Of a stretch of 37,722 nucleotides of DNA, positions 1 through 8,692 are shown piece by piece. The notes under the pieces are model-generated. The model saw nothing but the letters and a program-made list of their open reading frames with translations, was not told the DNA's origin and made no database searches. Position 1 is the stretch's first letter; every line of letters begins with the position of its first letter. The translations under genes and the position numbers were made by a program. Location of the stretch: the NCBI GenBank assembly GCA_016215155.1, contig JACRLQ010000036.1:1-37722 (forward strand). Direction: 5' to 3'. The DNA is from Nitrospirota bacterium (GTDB taxonomy: Bacteria > Nitrospirota > Thermodesulfovibrionia > Thermodesulfovibrionales > UBA6898).

Positions 1-164
1 CTGCGGCGACTCATCGCCCCATCTCGCTCCGGCTTAAGAAGCCACTGGGGGATAAACTTCTCAAAGACCTCTCCGATCTGTTTGAAAGACTTTTGCTTCA
101 GCAGCGCCATGTTATCTGCAAGTTTCTGCTGTGCGGATCGGGGCTTTTTACGTAGCGTCTGCAT
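1..164 (-). CDS. IS4-type transposase, N-terminal fragment (runs off window)
   Basis: An open frame on the minus strand begins at an ATG at 164 and continues past base 1, giving 54 codons. The peptide starts MQTLRKKPRSAQQ and has a Lys/Arg-rich, helical N-terminus followed by GEVFEKFIPQWLLKPERDG. I recognise this from memory as the N-terminal region of IS4-type transposases; the DDE catalytic domain would lie outside the window. The sequence upstream (165-300) is AT-rich and non-coding, as expected for an insertion-sequence end, but I could not define the terminal inverted repeat. Whether the element is complete cannot be judged from here. It could also be another basic DNA-binding protein. 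Confidence 0.5.
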   Translation of the reverse strand, partial: MQTLRKKPRSAQQKLADNMALLKQKSFKQIGEVFEKFIPQWLLKPERDGAMSRR

Positions 165-474
165 ATGAAATCCTGGAAATATTGGCGTTGTATTTTTCAT
201 TGAAAATTATGACATTTTGAGCTAATGTTTTCAGTAGTTTTTTCATGCAAAAATACCTTAAACTAGCGCCATTCGGGACAGGCTACTTTTCGTGGCTTAG
301 GCCTACCTAATGTGATTGTCCATCTTTTCATCTCGTATCCATCATTATTTTAAAAAACAGCCTGTCCCCTTTATTTCCTCCTTTATTTCCCTCTCAACTC
401 GCCATGGAGTTTTTTTATGTGAGGCCCCAAAAGCGGCTCTTTATCTGCCTGTGAAGGTTTGCCCCGTGGGCCGC
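165..474. other. AT-rich non-coding gap with an inverted repeat
   Basis: This stretch lies between the transposase start and the end of the secreted fibre-like gene. It holds no convincing gene; the open frame at 316-567 on the plus strand has no ribosome-binding site and no family resemblance. A 10-base inverted repeat is present: GGGACAGGCT at 275-284 and AGCCTGTCCC at 359-368. It may mark the edge of a mobile element or a REP-like palindrome. Confidence 0.4.
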
Positions 475-1587
475 TCAATTTCCGAAAGGCATCCAGAAAA
501 TAATATTGCGATCACAAGTATTCGTTTCTATTCTCCAATAATCGCCCTTCATAACAGGCATTGTTAGACTGGCAATAGACCCCCTGTTATTTATTCTCGT
601 AGTAGTTGGGTGAGTGGTTCCATCGGAATACCCAACAATTTGATCATCTCCAACTGCACAGTCACTTGTAGCTATTACCAGTCCGTCAGTTGAGGCAAAA
701 TAATCTACCATTATAGACTTTGATGCCCATCCTCCAAATGAAGGCCATGCTGTCCTGCAATCGCTACTGATACACAAACCTGACTGCCCCTTTACATATC
801 CGTTAACATCAAGCTGTTGGGATGGTGTACCCGTACCGATGCCTACTTTGCCGTTCATCCCGTTAGCCACAATAACATTTCTTTTTCCATCAGCATGTGC
901 GCTCTCAATTATTAGGCTGGTTTCAAGGTTATCTCCTCCAGTATATATGTTCATACTCCTACCAGTACCGGCATCAGTGGATTGTATCGAAATACTCACA
1001 GGTTGGTGTATTGAACTATCAGTTTTTCCTAAATAAAGAGACCCTCCATTGATATGAAGTTTTGATGCCGGAATCTCTGTCCCTATCCCCACATTCCCTG
1101 ACCCGTCAATAATCATTTTAGGCGCGGTTGCGCCAGACCCGGCCCATAACCTTAATGGCTGACTGGTATTTCCCGCGGATGGTGCATCTATCATAGTCCA
1201 GTACCCACCATCAAAAAATATGCTGTCTTTATATATTTGAACTTTACCATCTGTGTTCAATGAAATTGGTCCAGTTGTCCTTATTGTACCGGACACCTCA
1301 AGCTTTTCAGCCGGAGAAACTACTCCTATGCCAATATTTCCAGATAAAAAAGAATAACTACTTCCATTCATGACCCACGGATTTGCTGTCGCTTGTATCG
1401 ATCCGTCAACAAAGTGAATCGCTCCGTTCATATAGAAGTCTCCAGTAATTTCTGTGTAGTTACCTGATGGCGCTAAAGCAACCGGCTTCCCTGTAATAGA
1501 TATTTCTCGCGGCTGTGAAAAAGCATAGTCAGATATACACAATGATAAAACAATAGCTGAAAATAGGAGCACTTTAGACTTGGTCAC
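475..1587 (-). CDS. Secreted fibre/shaft-like protein with GIGT/S-x-x-P repeats
   Basis: The 370-residue product starts at a GTG (1587) with a strong GGGGGG ribosome-binding site just upstream. Residues 1-24 form a signal peptide (basic start, hydrophobic core, AFSQ cleavage region). Three spaced repeats follow at about 82-100, 163-181 and 245-263, each of the form GNxGIG-x-x-x-P-x-x-x-L-x-V/I-x-G. This pattern is common in beta-rich shafts of phage tail fibres and in large secreted proteins of environmental bacteria. The C-terminal part (270-370) has paired cysteines (CISSDC, then Cys310 and Cys358) and probably forms a compact domain; I do not recognise it. No S74 self-cleaving peptidase motif is evident. 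An exported adhesin-like or surface protein is likely; its ligand is unknown. Confidence 0.6.
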   Translation of the reverse strand: MTKSKVLLFSAIVLSLCISDYAFSQPREISITGKPVALAPSGNYTEITGDFYMNGAIHFVDGSIQATANPWVMNGSSYSFLSGNIGIGVVSPAEKLEVSGTIRTTGPISLNTDGKVQIYKDSIFFDGGYWTMIDAPSAGNTSQPLRLWAGSGATAPKMIIDGSGNVGIGTEIPASKLHINGGSLYLGKTDSSIHQPVSISIQSTDAGTGRSMNIYTGGDNLETSLIIESAHADGKRNVIVANGMNGKVGIGTGTPSQQLDVNGYVKGQSGLCISSDCRTAWPSFGGWASKSIMVDYFASTDGLVIATSDCAVGDDQIVGYSDGTTHPTTTRINNRGSIASLTMPVMKGDYWRIETNTCDRNIIFWMPFGN

Positions 1588-1900
1588 AATTCCCCCCTTT
1601 ATTTAAAAGACGCTCAAAACATCGTAAATTTTGTACAATTCAAAGAGCTGGCCGGAAAAACTGGACAGAGACAATACTGTATCGCTTGCGACTTTGAAAA
1701 CCCTTCCAACTTCCCCTTTCACTCCACTACCTCCCAAAAGAACTGCCCGTAATATATCAGGCCGGTTCTTCCGGGGTCAATACAATAATGCTTCAATAAT
1801 GATTCAGTCTGGATTTATCTATGAAGCAGGCGAGCAGTCTTTTTGGGGAGTATAGCCCGGAGTCCATAACCTGGATTGAGCTACTCACAAGCGCCAGGTA
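1588..1900. other. Non-coding gap, no recognisable feature
   Basis: About 310 bases between the GTG start of the secreted protein and the stop of the small downstream gene. A 74-codon open frame on the plus strand (1631-1855) lacks a ribosome-binding site and shows no family features. The stretch is moderately AT-rich; the promoter of the secreted protein should lie at its left end, but I could not pick a convincing -35/-10 pair. Confidence 0.4.
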
Positions 1901-2161
1901 TTATGCCTCAACTAATTCAACTTTTACGTTGTATCCTAATCTGTGCAGATAATCGTAGCAATCATCCCATGTAAGTCCGAATTCCTGAACATCTCCGAGC
2001 CCGATACGCGAGAGAATATCCCGAATAAGTTCAAAATGAGCGTCCTCAAAATCAGATTCCTTCATCATATCTTCTGCCCAGTGAACAAGGGTATGCAGGT
2101 CTATTTCACGATTAACGTACCGCATAAGCATATCAGCAAGCTCTTTCTTTGTTAAAACCAT
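1901..2161 (-). CDS. Small acidic protein of unknown function (downstream partner)
   Basis: An 86-residue protein rich in Asp and Glu, predicted largely helical. Highlights are the KKELADMLMRYVNREID start, a central LVHWAEDMM segment and a WDDCYDYLHRLGY motif near the C-terminus. The ATG at 2161 lies one base after the stop of the upstream gene (2163-2165), and its ribosome-binding site AGGAG is inside that gene, so the two are translationally coupled. I do not recognise the family. The size and pairing recall toxin-antitoxin or antitoxin-like modules, but no RNase, gyrase-poison or DNA-binding motif is visible, so no function is assigned. Confidence 0.6.
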   Translation of the reverse strand: MVLTKKELADMLMRYVNREIDLHTLVHWAEDMMKESDFEDAHFELIRDILSRIGLGDVQEFGLTWDDCYDYLHRLGYNVKVELVEA

Positions 2162-2162
2162 T

Positions 2163-2417
2163 TTATTTCTCCTTTGCTTTTATGTGTCCGTTGTCTACCG
2201 GAAATTTCTCGTGAATTTCTACTAAATTACCTTTGTCGTCGTAAATTTCCTGATAAAATCTGATCGTTTCTTCCATTTCATTGACTTCTTTTACATAACG
2301 AGCGAGCCAGCCATGTCTTCCAGTTATATCAATCCAATATTTCCTGCCGTTATCCGGCAATGTCTTCCAATCAGGGAATTTTCTTTCGTTTAATCCTCTT
2401 TTGCCTTCATGGCCCAT
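2163..2417 (-). CDS. Small protein of unknown function (upstream partner)
   Basis: An 84-residue basic protein with the recognisable run FPDWKTLPDNGRKYW, then GRHGWLARYVKEV and a C-terminal FYQEIYDDKGNLVEIHEKF. The aromatic, alternating pattern suggests a small beta-rich fold. The conserved-looking phrases recall hypothetical proteins from environmental bacteria and archaea that I have seen next to an acidic partner, but I cannot name a family. It is the first gene of a two-gene unit with the acidic protein that follows after one base. Toxin or stress-module roles are speculation. Confidence 0.6.
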   Translation of the reverse strand: MGHEGKRGLNERKFPDWKTLPDNGRKYWIDITGRHGWLARYVKEVNEMEETIRFYQEIYDDKGNLVEIHEKFPVDNGHIKAKEK

Positions 2418-2546
2418 TTATTAATATATAACATAAACCTCGTATAGAGACAAGAGAGATTGACAGCAAAAAGGGACCAGGGCACGGGGACTTCTTCACA
2501 AGACAGTTGGTGGTTGCCGGGAATATTATATTGTATACTGATATTC

Positions 2547-3284
2547 ATGGAAAATGCTTCTCCAGAGAACAAAGCCGGCCGGAAGACCGTCTTTCACACA
2601 CAGGGGCTGACGAAGGTCTATGAGATGGGGGACGTGCGGGTCCATGCCCTGAGGGGCATCGACCTCGACCTTTACGCCGGGGAACTTGTCGTGCTGCTTG
2701 GCCCCTCCGGCAGCGGCAAATCCACCCTGCTTAACATCCTGGGAGGCCTCGATACAGCCTCCGACGGACAGGTCAGCTACCTGGGTAAGGACCTCACCCG
2801 CGCGTCGGAACGCGAACTGACGGAATACCGCAGATACCATGTCGGGTTCGTCTTTCAGTTTTATAACCTGATCCCGAGCCTCACGGCGGTCGAAAATGTG
2901 GCCGTGGTTACCGAGATAGCGACAAAACCGATGGACCCCGGCAAGGCCCTGGCGGTGGTCGGCCTGGCCGACAGGCTGGACCATTTCCCTACCCAGCTTT
3001 CAGGCGGAGAACAGCAGAGGGTCGCCATAGCCAGGGCGATATCCAAGAACCCGGACGTCCTTCTCTGCGACGAACCCACCGGAGCGCTCGACTCCGAAAC
3101 CGGCATAGTCGTGCTTGAGGCGCTTGAACGGGTCAACGCCGAATTGGGAACGACCACGGTGATAATAACCCATAACGTGGACATAGCCGGCATGGCCGAC
3201 AGGGTGGTCCACTTAAGTAACGGCCTCATTTCCACCATCGACATCAACACCCGGAAGAGGGCTCCGAGGGAGCTCCACTGGTAG
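2547..3284 (+). CDS. ABC exporter ATP-binding subunit (MacB/LolD class)
   Basis: The 245-residue cytoplasmic ATPase powers the permease encoded immediately downstream. Visible motifs, numbered from the chosen start: Walker [10 protein letters not shown] at 52-60, Q-loop VFQFYNL at about 102-108, signature [14 protein letters not shown] from 151, Walker [12 protein letters not shown] at 172-182 and the switch histidine in ITHN at 209. The sequence around the signature and the GALD D-loop are typical of the MacB/LolD/FtsE class. The frame is open back to 2460, but that extension (rich in Trp, Ser and hydrophobics) is unlike the family, so ATG 2547 is preferred although its ribosome-binding site is weak. 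Only four bases separate it from the permease start. Confidence 0.9.
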   Translation: MENASPENKAGRKTVFHTQGLTKVYEMGDVRVHALRGIDLDLYAGELVVLLGPSGSGKSTLLNILGGLDTASDGQVSYLGKDLTRASERELTEYRRYHVGFVFQFYNLIPSLTAVENVAVVTEIATKPMDPGKALAVVGLADRLDHFPTQLSGGEQQRVAIARAISKNPDVLLCDEPTGALDSETGIVVLEALERVNAELGTTTVIITHNVDIAGMADRVVHLSNGLISTIDINTRKRAPRELHW

Positions 3285-3288
3285 CCAT

Positions 3289-5652
3289 ATGAAAGTGCTC
3301 GACCATAAACTCCGCAGGGACCTCTGGAGGATGAAGGGGCAGGCGCTTGCCATATGCCTCGTCATAGCAAGCGGTGTATGTACTTACGTCCTTCTTATAA
3401 GCACCATGCATGCCCTGAACATAACCAGGGACAGGTTTTATGAAGACTATAAGTTCGCCGAGGTCTTCTCATCTCTTAAGCGGGCGCCGGAGAATGTCGC
3501 GGAGCGTGTACGGGAGGTCCCCGGTATAAGCTACGCCGAAACCAGGGTCGTGGCCCAGGTAAAGCTGGATATAAAGGGCTTCCCGGAGCCCGTTACGGCC
3601 AAACTCGTCTCGGTGCCTGACGTCGGCGAACAGGTCTTAAACCGCCTGTTTATAAGGCGGGGCAGACCTGTCGCGCCCGATAAAGACAATGAGGTCATCG
3701 TAAGCGAGGCCTTTGCCGACGTCCACAGGTTTTCTCCGGGAGACAGTTTCGGAGCGGTAATAAACGGAAGATGGAAGACCCTTGTCATCGCCGGGATCGC
3801 GCTTTCGCCCGAGTTTGTGCTCCAGTCGAGGCCCGGCTCTATAAGCCCCGACTACAAAAGATACGCGGTCCTCTGGATGAACAGGACCGCCCTTTCCACT
3901 GCCTATGACATGAAGGGGGCCTTCAACGACATCGTTATGACGATGTCCGGAGGCGCAAGTTCCGGGGAAGTGATAACCCGGCTGGACGAGCTGCTCGAAA
4001 GATACGGAGGGCTCGGCGCCTATGGCAGAAAAGACCAGATGTCGAACCGTTTCCTCACGGAGGAGTTCAAACAGCTCCAGAGATCGGCCAGGATATTCCC
4101 CGCCATATTCATCGCCGTGGCCGCATTTCTGCTAAACGTCGTTATCAGCAGGACCGTAAGCACCCAGAGGGAGCAGATCGCCGCGCTGAAGGCCTTCGGT
4201 TACGATAATTTCAGCATCGGCCTCCACTATGTAAAGATGGTGCTTGTCATCGTCATCATAGGGATAGCCATCGGTTCTGTGGCGGGCATCTGGCTGGGCA
4301 GGGGACTGGGCCGCATCTATATGGAATTTTACAGGTTCCCGTATCTCATGTTCGAGCTGAGGCCGTCCGTAATTACGAGCGCGGGCCTGATCAGTATAGC
4401 GGCGGCACTCGCAGGGACCCTCTATGCGGTAAGGAGGGCCGCGCTTCTTCCTCCCGCGGAGGCGATGAGACCCGAGCCGCCCTCAAGATACCGCAAAACA
4501 GTGCTTGAACATCTGGGTCTGGGCGGGATCCTTTCACAGCCGACAAGGATAATACTCCGGAATATTGAACGCAGTCCGTTTAAGACGATGCTTTCCATCC
4601 TGGGGATCGCCCTCGCGTCAGCCGTGCTGATAGGCGGGATGTTTTCTAAGGATGCGATAGATTTCATGGTGGACGTCCAGTTCAGGCAGCACCATCGTGA
4701 AGATCTGACGGTCACATTTGTCGAGCCTACATCGAAAAAGGCGGTATTTGAACTCAAAAGAATGCTGGGCGTGGAAGAGGCCGAGCCCTTCAGGACCGTG
4801 CCCGCGCAGCTTCAGTTCGGCCATAAAAGCTGCCGCACCACGGTAGAAGGCGTCCACCGGGGCGGAAGGCTCTACCGCCTTTTAGACGTAAACCTGCGTC
4901 CGATAGAGGTGCCTTCTTCGGGAATATTGCTTACCGAGTACCTGGGGCGGATGCTCGGAATCAAAGTGGGTGACATGCTCACGGTGGATGTGCTCGAAGG
5001 AGGCCGCCCGGAACTGCAGGTCCGGGTCGCGGGTTTTGTAAAACAGTATATAGGGCTTATGGGCTTTATGGACATCTACGCGCTTAACCGGCTGATGAAG
5101 GAGGGGAGCGCCGTCTCCGGCGCCTATTTATCCGCCGACCAAAACTACCAGTCCGCGATATACCGGAGACTGGTGGAGGCGCCGCGCGTGGCAGGGGCGG
5201 TCGTAAGGAGGGAAGAGATAAAGAATTTCTATGAGACGCAGGCGGAGGCCCTCCTTTTTTTCACCTTCATCGCGACCATACTGGGCGGTATCATCGCCTT
5301 CGGCGTCGTCTATAACAGCGCCCGGATCTCGCTTTCGGAGAGGAGCCGAGAACTGGCAAGCCTGAGGGTCCTGGGCTATACCAGGGGAGAGATATCCTAT
5401 ATATTTCTGGGGGAACTTGCCTTCCTCACGCTCGTCTCGATACCCTTAGGGTTCCTGTTGGGGCGCGGCATCTGCGTCTATATAGCCGCGGCGCTTGATT
5501 CGGACCTCTTCAGAATTCCCGTAGTGATACAGGCGGACACCTACACATACGCAGCCACCGTCGTTCTGGTTTCAGCCTGCCTGTCCGGGCTGATAGTGCG
5601 TCACCGGCTCGATCATCTGGACCTTGTAGCGGTCCTTAAGACAAAGGAGTAG
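3289..5652 (+). CDS. ABC exporter permease with two FtsX domains
   Basis: The 787-residue inner-membrane protein pairs with the preceding ATPase. It contains two FtsX-type units. The first has an N-terminal membrane segment (about 18-40), a periplasmic MacB-like region (about 45-265) and three segments between about 270 and 395. The second begins with a segment at about 433-455, then another soluble region, and ends with FFTFIATILGGIIAFGVVY and further segments to the C-terminus. The cytoplasmic phrases QREQIAALKAFGY and RSRELASLRVLGY are the two coupling helices expected at duplicated positions. MacB itself has only one such unit and its ATPase fused, so this is a COG0577-type duplicated permease. 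Substrate unknown; lipids, lipoproteins, peptides or macrolide-like compounds are all possible. Confidence 0.85.
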   Translation: MKVLDHKLRRDLWRMKGQALAICLVIASGVCTYVLLISTMHALNITRDRFYEDYKFAEVFSSLKRAPENVAERVREVPGISYAETRVVAQVKLDIKGFPEPVTAKLVSVPDVGEQVLNRLFIRRGRPVAPDKDNEVIVSEAFADVHRFSPGDSFGAVINGRWKTLVIAGIALSPEFVLQSRPGSISPDYKRYAVLWMNRTALSTAYDMKGAFNDIVMTMSGGASSGEVITRLDELLERYGGLGAYGRKDQMSNRFLTEEFKQLQRSARIFPAIFIAVAAFLLNVVISRTVSTQREQIAALKAFGYDNFSIGLHYVKMVLVIVIIGIAIGSVAGIWLGRGLGRIYMEFYRFPYLMFELRPSVITSAGLISIAAALAGTLYAVRRAALLPPAEAMRPEPPSRYRKTVLEHLGLGGILSQPTRIILRNIERSPFKTMLSILGIALASAVLIGGMFSKDAIDFMVDVQFRQHHREDLTVTFVEPTSKKAVFELKRMLGVEEAEPFRTVPAQLQFGHKSCRTTVEGVHRGGRLYRLLDVNLRPIEVPSSGILLTEYLGRMLGIKVGDMLTVDVLEGGRPELQVRVAGFVKQYIGLMGFMDIYALNRLMKEGSAVSGAYLSADQNYQSAIYRRLVEAPRVAGAVVRREEIKNFYETQAEALLFFTFIATILGGIIAFGVVYNSARISLSERSRELASLRVLGYTRGEISYIFLGELAFLTLVSIPLGFLLGRGICVYIAAALDSDLFRIPVVIQADTYTYAATVVLVSACLSGLIVRHRLDHLDLVAVLKTKE

Positions 5653-5653
5653 C

Positions 5654-5671
5654 GGCAATTCATGGATTGCC
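5654..5671. repeat. Short palindrome GGCAAT...ATTGCC
   Basis: A perfect six-base-pair hairpin with a six-base loop lies just after the permease stop codon. No T-run follows, so it is not a typical terminator. The sequence resembles the widespread GGGGCAATTC-type palindromic repeats of environmental genomes; that comparison is from memory. Confidence 0.3.
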
Positions 5672-5783
5672 CCTGCAAAGCAACGAAAGGCGCATTTTGT
5701 AGTGACGGGAAAAAGGACATTTTCCGGCATTTCCGTCTGTTGCGATTGACAAATAATATGCAACTGTGAGGTAAAGTATATAC

Positions 5784-6992
5784 ATGCAGGCGACAACAAG
5801 AAGAAAGATATTCATCATAAGCGTTTTCCTGATCGTAATCGTCGGCGTGGGCTACGGCTTTATGCCGAAGCCCGTGCCGGTGGACATCGTCAAGGCCGTC
5901 CGCTCCGGCATGAAGGTCATCGTCGAAGAGGAAGGAAAGACGAGGGTAAGGGACAGGTTTATTATTTCGGCGCCTGTCCCGGGCTACCTGAGGCGCGTCG
6001 AATTAAAGGTGGGCGACATCGTAAATAAAGGGCAGCCGGTGGCGACCGTCGAACCGCTTCGCTCCGTGGCGCTGGACCCAAGGAGCAGGGCCGAGGCCGA
6101 GGCCGGGGTCGCCGCGTTCTTGTCAGCTAAAGCTGCGGCGGACGAGCGTGTCCGCGCGGCGGCGGCAGGCGCCGACTATGCCGGTAAAAACCTTGAACGC
6201 CAGAGAAAACTTTATGAATCCGGATATATCTCAAGGGACATTTTTGAACAGGCGGACGCTGAGACAAAAAGGGCGGCGGCTGGCCTTCTTGCGGCGGAGG
6301 CCTCATTGAAAACAGCCGCGGCGGAGCTCGGCAGGGCCCGCGCCGCGCTCGGACATTCCGCCGATGAAGGGGTGGCCGACAGAAAGCGCAATGTAATAAT
6401 AAGGTCGCCTGTCGGCGGGCGGGTGCTCAAACTCCAGCGCGAAAGCGAGGGGGTCGTAAATGCCGGCGAGCCGCTTATAGACATCGGCGACCCCGGAAGC
6501 CTGGAGGTAAAGATGGAGGTCCTTTCAGCCGATGCGGTCATGATCAGCCCCGGCACGCGGGTCATTTTCGAACGCTGGGGGGGAGGCCCGCCTCTTTCAG
6601 GCAAGGTAAGGATCGTTGAACCGGCCGCCTTCACGAAGATATCGAGCCTTGGGGTCGAGGAGCAGAGGGTCCTGGCGATCGCGGACATAACGACCGTCTC
6701 CGAGGAATGGCGGCGGTTGGGGGACGGCTACAGGGTCGAGGCGAAGTTCGTCATCTGGGAGGGCAGGGATATTCTGCAGGTCCCGGCGGGCGGCATCTTC
6801 AGGAAAGGCGAAGACTGGTACGTCTTTGTCGCGGAGAGCGGCAGGGCAAGGCTGAAGCAGATAAAGATCGGCCATAGAAACGGGCAGACCGCGGAAGTCA
6901 TCTCAGGAATTGCCGAAGGCCAGGAGGTGCTCGTCCACCCTGACGACGCGGTCAGAGACGGGGCACGGATAAAGCCGAGGTCCAGCCGGTAA
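5784..6992 (+). CDS. HlyD/MacA-type periplasmic adaptor protein
   Basis: The 402-residue protein has one N-terminal membrane anchor (about residues 9-27) and a periplasmic body. The two lipoyl halves are visible as IISAPVPGYLRRVELKVGD (about 55-75) and VIIRSPVGGRVLKLQ (about 202-216). Between them lies an Ala/Glu/Arg-rich helical hairpin (about 95-190) that should contact an outer-membrane channel. A beta-barrel and membrane-proximal domain complete the fold to GARIKPRSS. It stands 131 bases after the permease on the same strand and very likely completes a MacAB-like tripartite exporter. No TolC-type gene is in the window, so the outer-membrane channel must be encoded elsewhere. Confidence 0.85.
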   Translation: MQATTRRKIFIISVFLIVIVGVGYGFMPKPVPVDIVKAVRSGMKVIVEEEGKTRVRDRFIISAPVPGYLRRVELKVGDIVNKGQPVATVEPLRSVALDPRSRAEAEAGVAAFLSAKAAADERVRAAAAGADYAGKNLERQRKLYESGYISRDIFEQADAETKRAAAGLLAAEASLKTAAAELGRARAALGHSADEGVADRKRNVIIRSPVGGRVLKLQRESEGVVNAGEPLIDIGDPGSLEVKMEVLSADAVMISPGTRVIFERWGGGPPLSGKVRIVEPAAFTKISSLGVEEQRVLAIADITTVSEEWRRLGDGYRVEAKFVIWEGRDILQVPAGGIFRKGEDWYVFVAESGRARLKQIKIGHRNGQTAEVISGIAEGQEVLVHPDDAVRDGARIKPRSSR

Positions 6993-7047
6993 CACTTCAA
7001 TAACTGCATACTTGTTTATCAGGCAAGCCTCCGTCGTCACTGCTTGT

Positions 7048-7449
7048 CTAATCGGCGTCATAGGAATAAAGCGTCAAGTCTGAATGCCTTGCAATAATTC
7101 TGAAATGTTCATCTTTAGTGAAAAGAGGGATTTTGTTTGCTAGCGCAATTGCGGCTATAGTTGCGTCGGCAGGAGGAATTGTAATGCCTTTCTTCCTCAT
7201 ATTTCTGTAGAGATGGGAGGCATGGATATAAGTGTCTTTATTTGTATTGATAAAGGGGAATACAGAGAGTCTTTCTTTTGTTAAGGCGTGGCTCCTGTCA
7301 TCTTTGATGCCCTGAAGTATTTCCTGTAAGACCAGGCCGCATATAACCGCCCGGTTATTCTCCCGTACCAGGCTATCCAGAATATCTGCATACGGGGATG
7401 CCGGTCCCTGGAAGAAATCTATCCAGACAGATGTATCAACGAGGACCAC
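7048..7449 (-). CDS. vapC: VapC-type PIN-domain ribonuclease toxin
   Basis: The 133-residue protein has the PIN-domain layout: MVLVDTSVWIDFF with the first catalytic aspartate (Asp5), LVLQEILQGI with the glutamate (about 44), PPADATIAAIA with the second conserved aspartate and a final LFTKDEHF acidic motif. It would be a Mg-dependent RNase that inhibits translation when freed from its antitoxin. The start codon is GTG at 7449, overlapping the antitoxin gene by 14 bases, which implies coupled translation. The RNA target cannot be predicted. Confidence 0.88.
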   Translation of the reverse strand: MVLVDTSVWIDFFQGPASPYADILDSLVRENNRAVICGLVLQEILQGIKDDRSHALTKERLSVFPFINTNKDTYIHASHLYRNMRKKGITIPPADATIAAIALANKIPLFTKDEHFRIIARHSDLTLYSYDAD

Positions 7450-7645
7450 TTCTTCCAGCCCTCATCTCTTCAAGGTTCCCGTCCCATTTGACTTTACCCT
7501 TGAGAGTCAGGATTTTTTCGATCTCTTTTTGTTCGACAAGTTTTTTTAAGGCAAAGTTGACAATATCTACCTTCTTTTGAATCCCCGTGAGTTTCTGCGC
7601 CTTTTTGAGAACATCGTCTTCAAGGTCTATAACAGTTCTTGACAT
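7436..7645 (-). CDS. vapB: VapB-type antitoxin
   Basis: The 69-residue protein starts MSRTVIDLEDDVLKKAQKL, a ribbon-helix-helix-like N-terminus of the short VapB type (DUF2191-like) that binds operator DNA. The C-terminal half, with KGKVKWDGNLEEMR, is the flexible part that should wrap the VapC active site. The start is supported by AGAGGTG seven bases upstream. VapB-VapC complexes usually repress their own promoter; the AT-rich palindrome-like tract at about 7670-7700 upstream is a reasonable operator region, though I see no clean repeat. Confidence 0.85.
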   Translation of the reverse strand: MSRTVIDLEDDVLKKAQKLTGIQKKVDIVNFALKKLVEQKEIEKILTLKGKVKWDGNLEEMRAGRSGPR

Positions 7646-7786
7646 GGTTCACCTCTCTCATTGCTACGTAACTATATTATTATATTATTTAATAGATGAT
7701 ATCTTTTCAAGCTCCATTTGATATCAAAAGTTCATGACGCAGAAAACTGGACGGGACGGCTGTCCACTATATTTGAAATGTTAGTT

Positions 7787-8692
7787 TCAAAGAGGGATCG
7801 AAACGGATTTCAGCAACTCTAATGGGCCGATCTTTCTGACCAGCTCAAGATGCTCAGCCTTCCTCACGAGCAGACAGCCCGCATATCCAAGAGAATTGAC
7901 GGAAACCTCCCCATGGAATTCCCGAGACCTCGGCGCAAGCAGCATCCACTGCCGCGTGACGACAAGGCAATACGGCCCTGACTGCTTAATTGTCTCGCCA
8001 TCCCGGGGGACCGACATACCCAGTTCCGAAAGCATCTCACGATACAGGGCATAGCTCTGCTTATCCGGCGCAACGGGGAACCCTGAATTGTCCAGCTCCA
8101 GGCGGGCGAAGCAGTGACGAAAGTCGAAGGAACGAAGCCGCGTGAGCCTGCCCGTATCCGTCACCTCGTCAATAAGAGGTTGAATCGGAACGGGAGGTCC
8201 CTCGTCCGCAAGCGGAAGCGGTACTATCTGAAGGTGCTTGTGCGGCTGGCTTGCGCCCGCGGCCTCTCCGCCGTTATAGAAACCGACCGCGTCGTATTCA
8301 GACATGCAGCTCCAGAGGGCCGAAAAGTCCGAAGGAGTAAGAACGTTCTCCTGGTCCTCGAACTCTCTCGTTACGATAAGCAGATGCCGCTCCATGACAT
8401 TGAACTTATTGAGGATCGCGATATGTGTCGGACTGACGTCTGTGACGAAAAGCTCTTTTTCGTAAGGGAGAAAGGGGTTCCCCTTTTTCTCCTGCGCCCT
8501 TTTTAGGCGGTCTTCGTCCTTCCTGACGAGGTTCGACAAGAGGCGCACTACGAAACGCACGCCGTCGTCATCGACATACTCCGAAACCGTCCCGATCGGA
8601 AGTAAGGAGCCTGTCCCGCGCGCCTTTTCAGACACTTCATCGATCAACCAAAGCAGTGTTCCCTTCTTAAGCATCGTAATACTATTATCCAT
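7787..8692 (-). CDS. ATP adenylyltransferase / Ap4A phosphorylase-like protein
   Basis: The protein belongs to the HIT superfamily of diadenosine tetraphosphate phosphorylases, which split Ap4A with phosphate to ADP and ATP. The phrases DDDGVRFVVRLLSNL, PFLPYEKELFVTDVSPTH and ILNKFNVMERHLLIVTREFE match the family. The catalytic motif is SQPHKHLQIVPLP, with His-x-His-x-Gln. Length (301 residues from ATG 8692) is usual. The frame is open to a TTG at 8776, but family members start close to LKKGTLLW, so ATG 8692 or ATG 8674 is preferred; neither has a good ribosome-binding site. It is the last gene of the minus-strand run but 245 bases separate it from the gene upstream. Confidence 0.82.
   Translation of the reverse strand: MDNSITMLKKGTLLWLIDEVSEKARGTGSLLPIGTVSEYVDDDGVRFVVRLLSNLVRKDEDRLKRAQEKKGNPFLPYEKELFVTDVSPTHIAILNKFNVMERHLLIVTREFEDQENVLTPSDFSALWSCMSEYDAVGFYNGGEAAGASQPHKHLQIVPLPLADEGPPVPIQPLIDEVTDTGRLTRLRSFDFRHCFARLELDNSGFPVAPDKQSYALYREMLSELGMSVPRDGETIKQSGPYCLVVTRQWMLLAPRSREFHGEVSVNSLGYAGCLLVRKAEHLELVRKIGPLELLKSVSIPL

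Noticed and set aside
5746-5783. TTGACA upstream of the adaptor gene as a separate promoter
   Set aside because: No acceptable -10 hexamer occurs 16-19 bases downstream.
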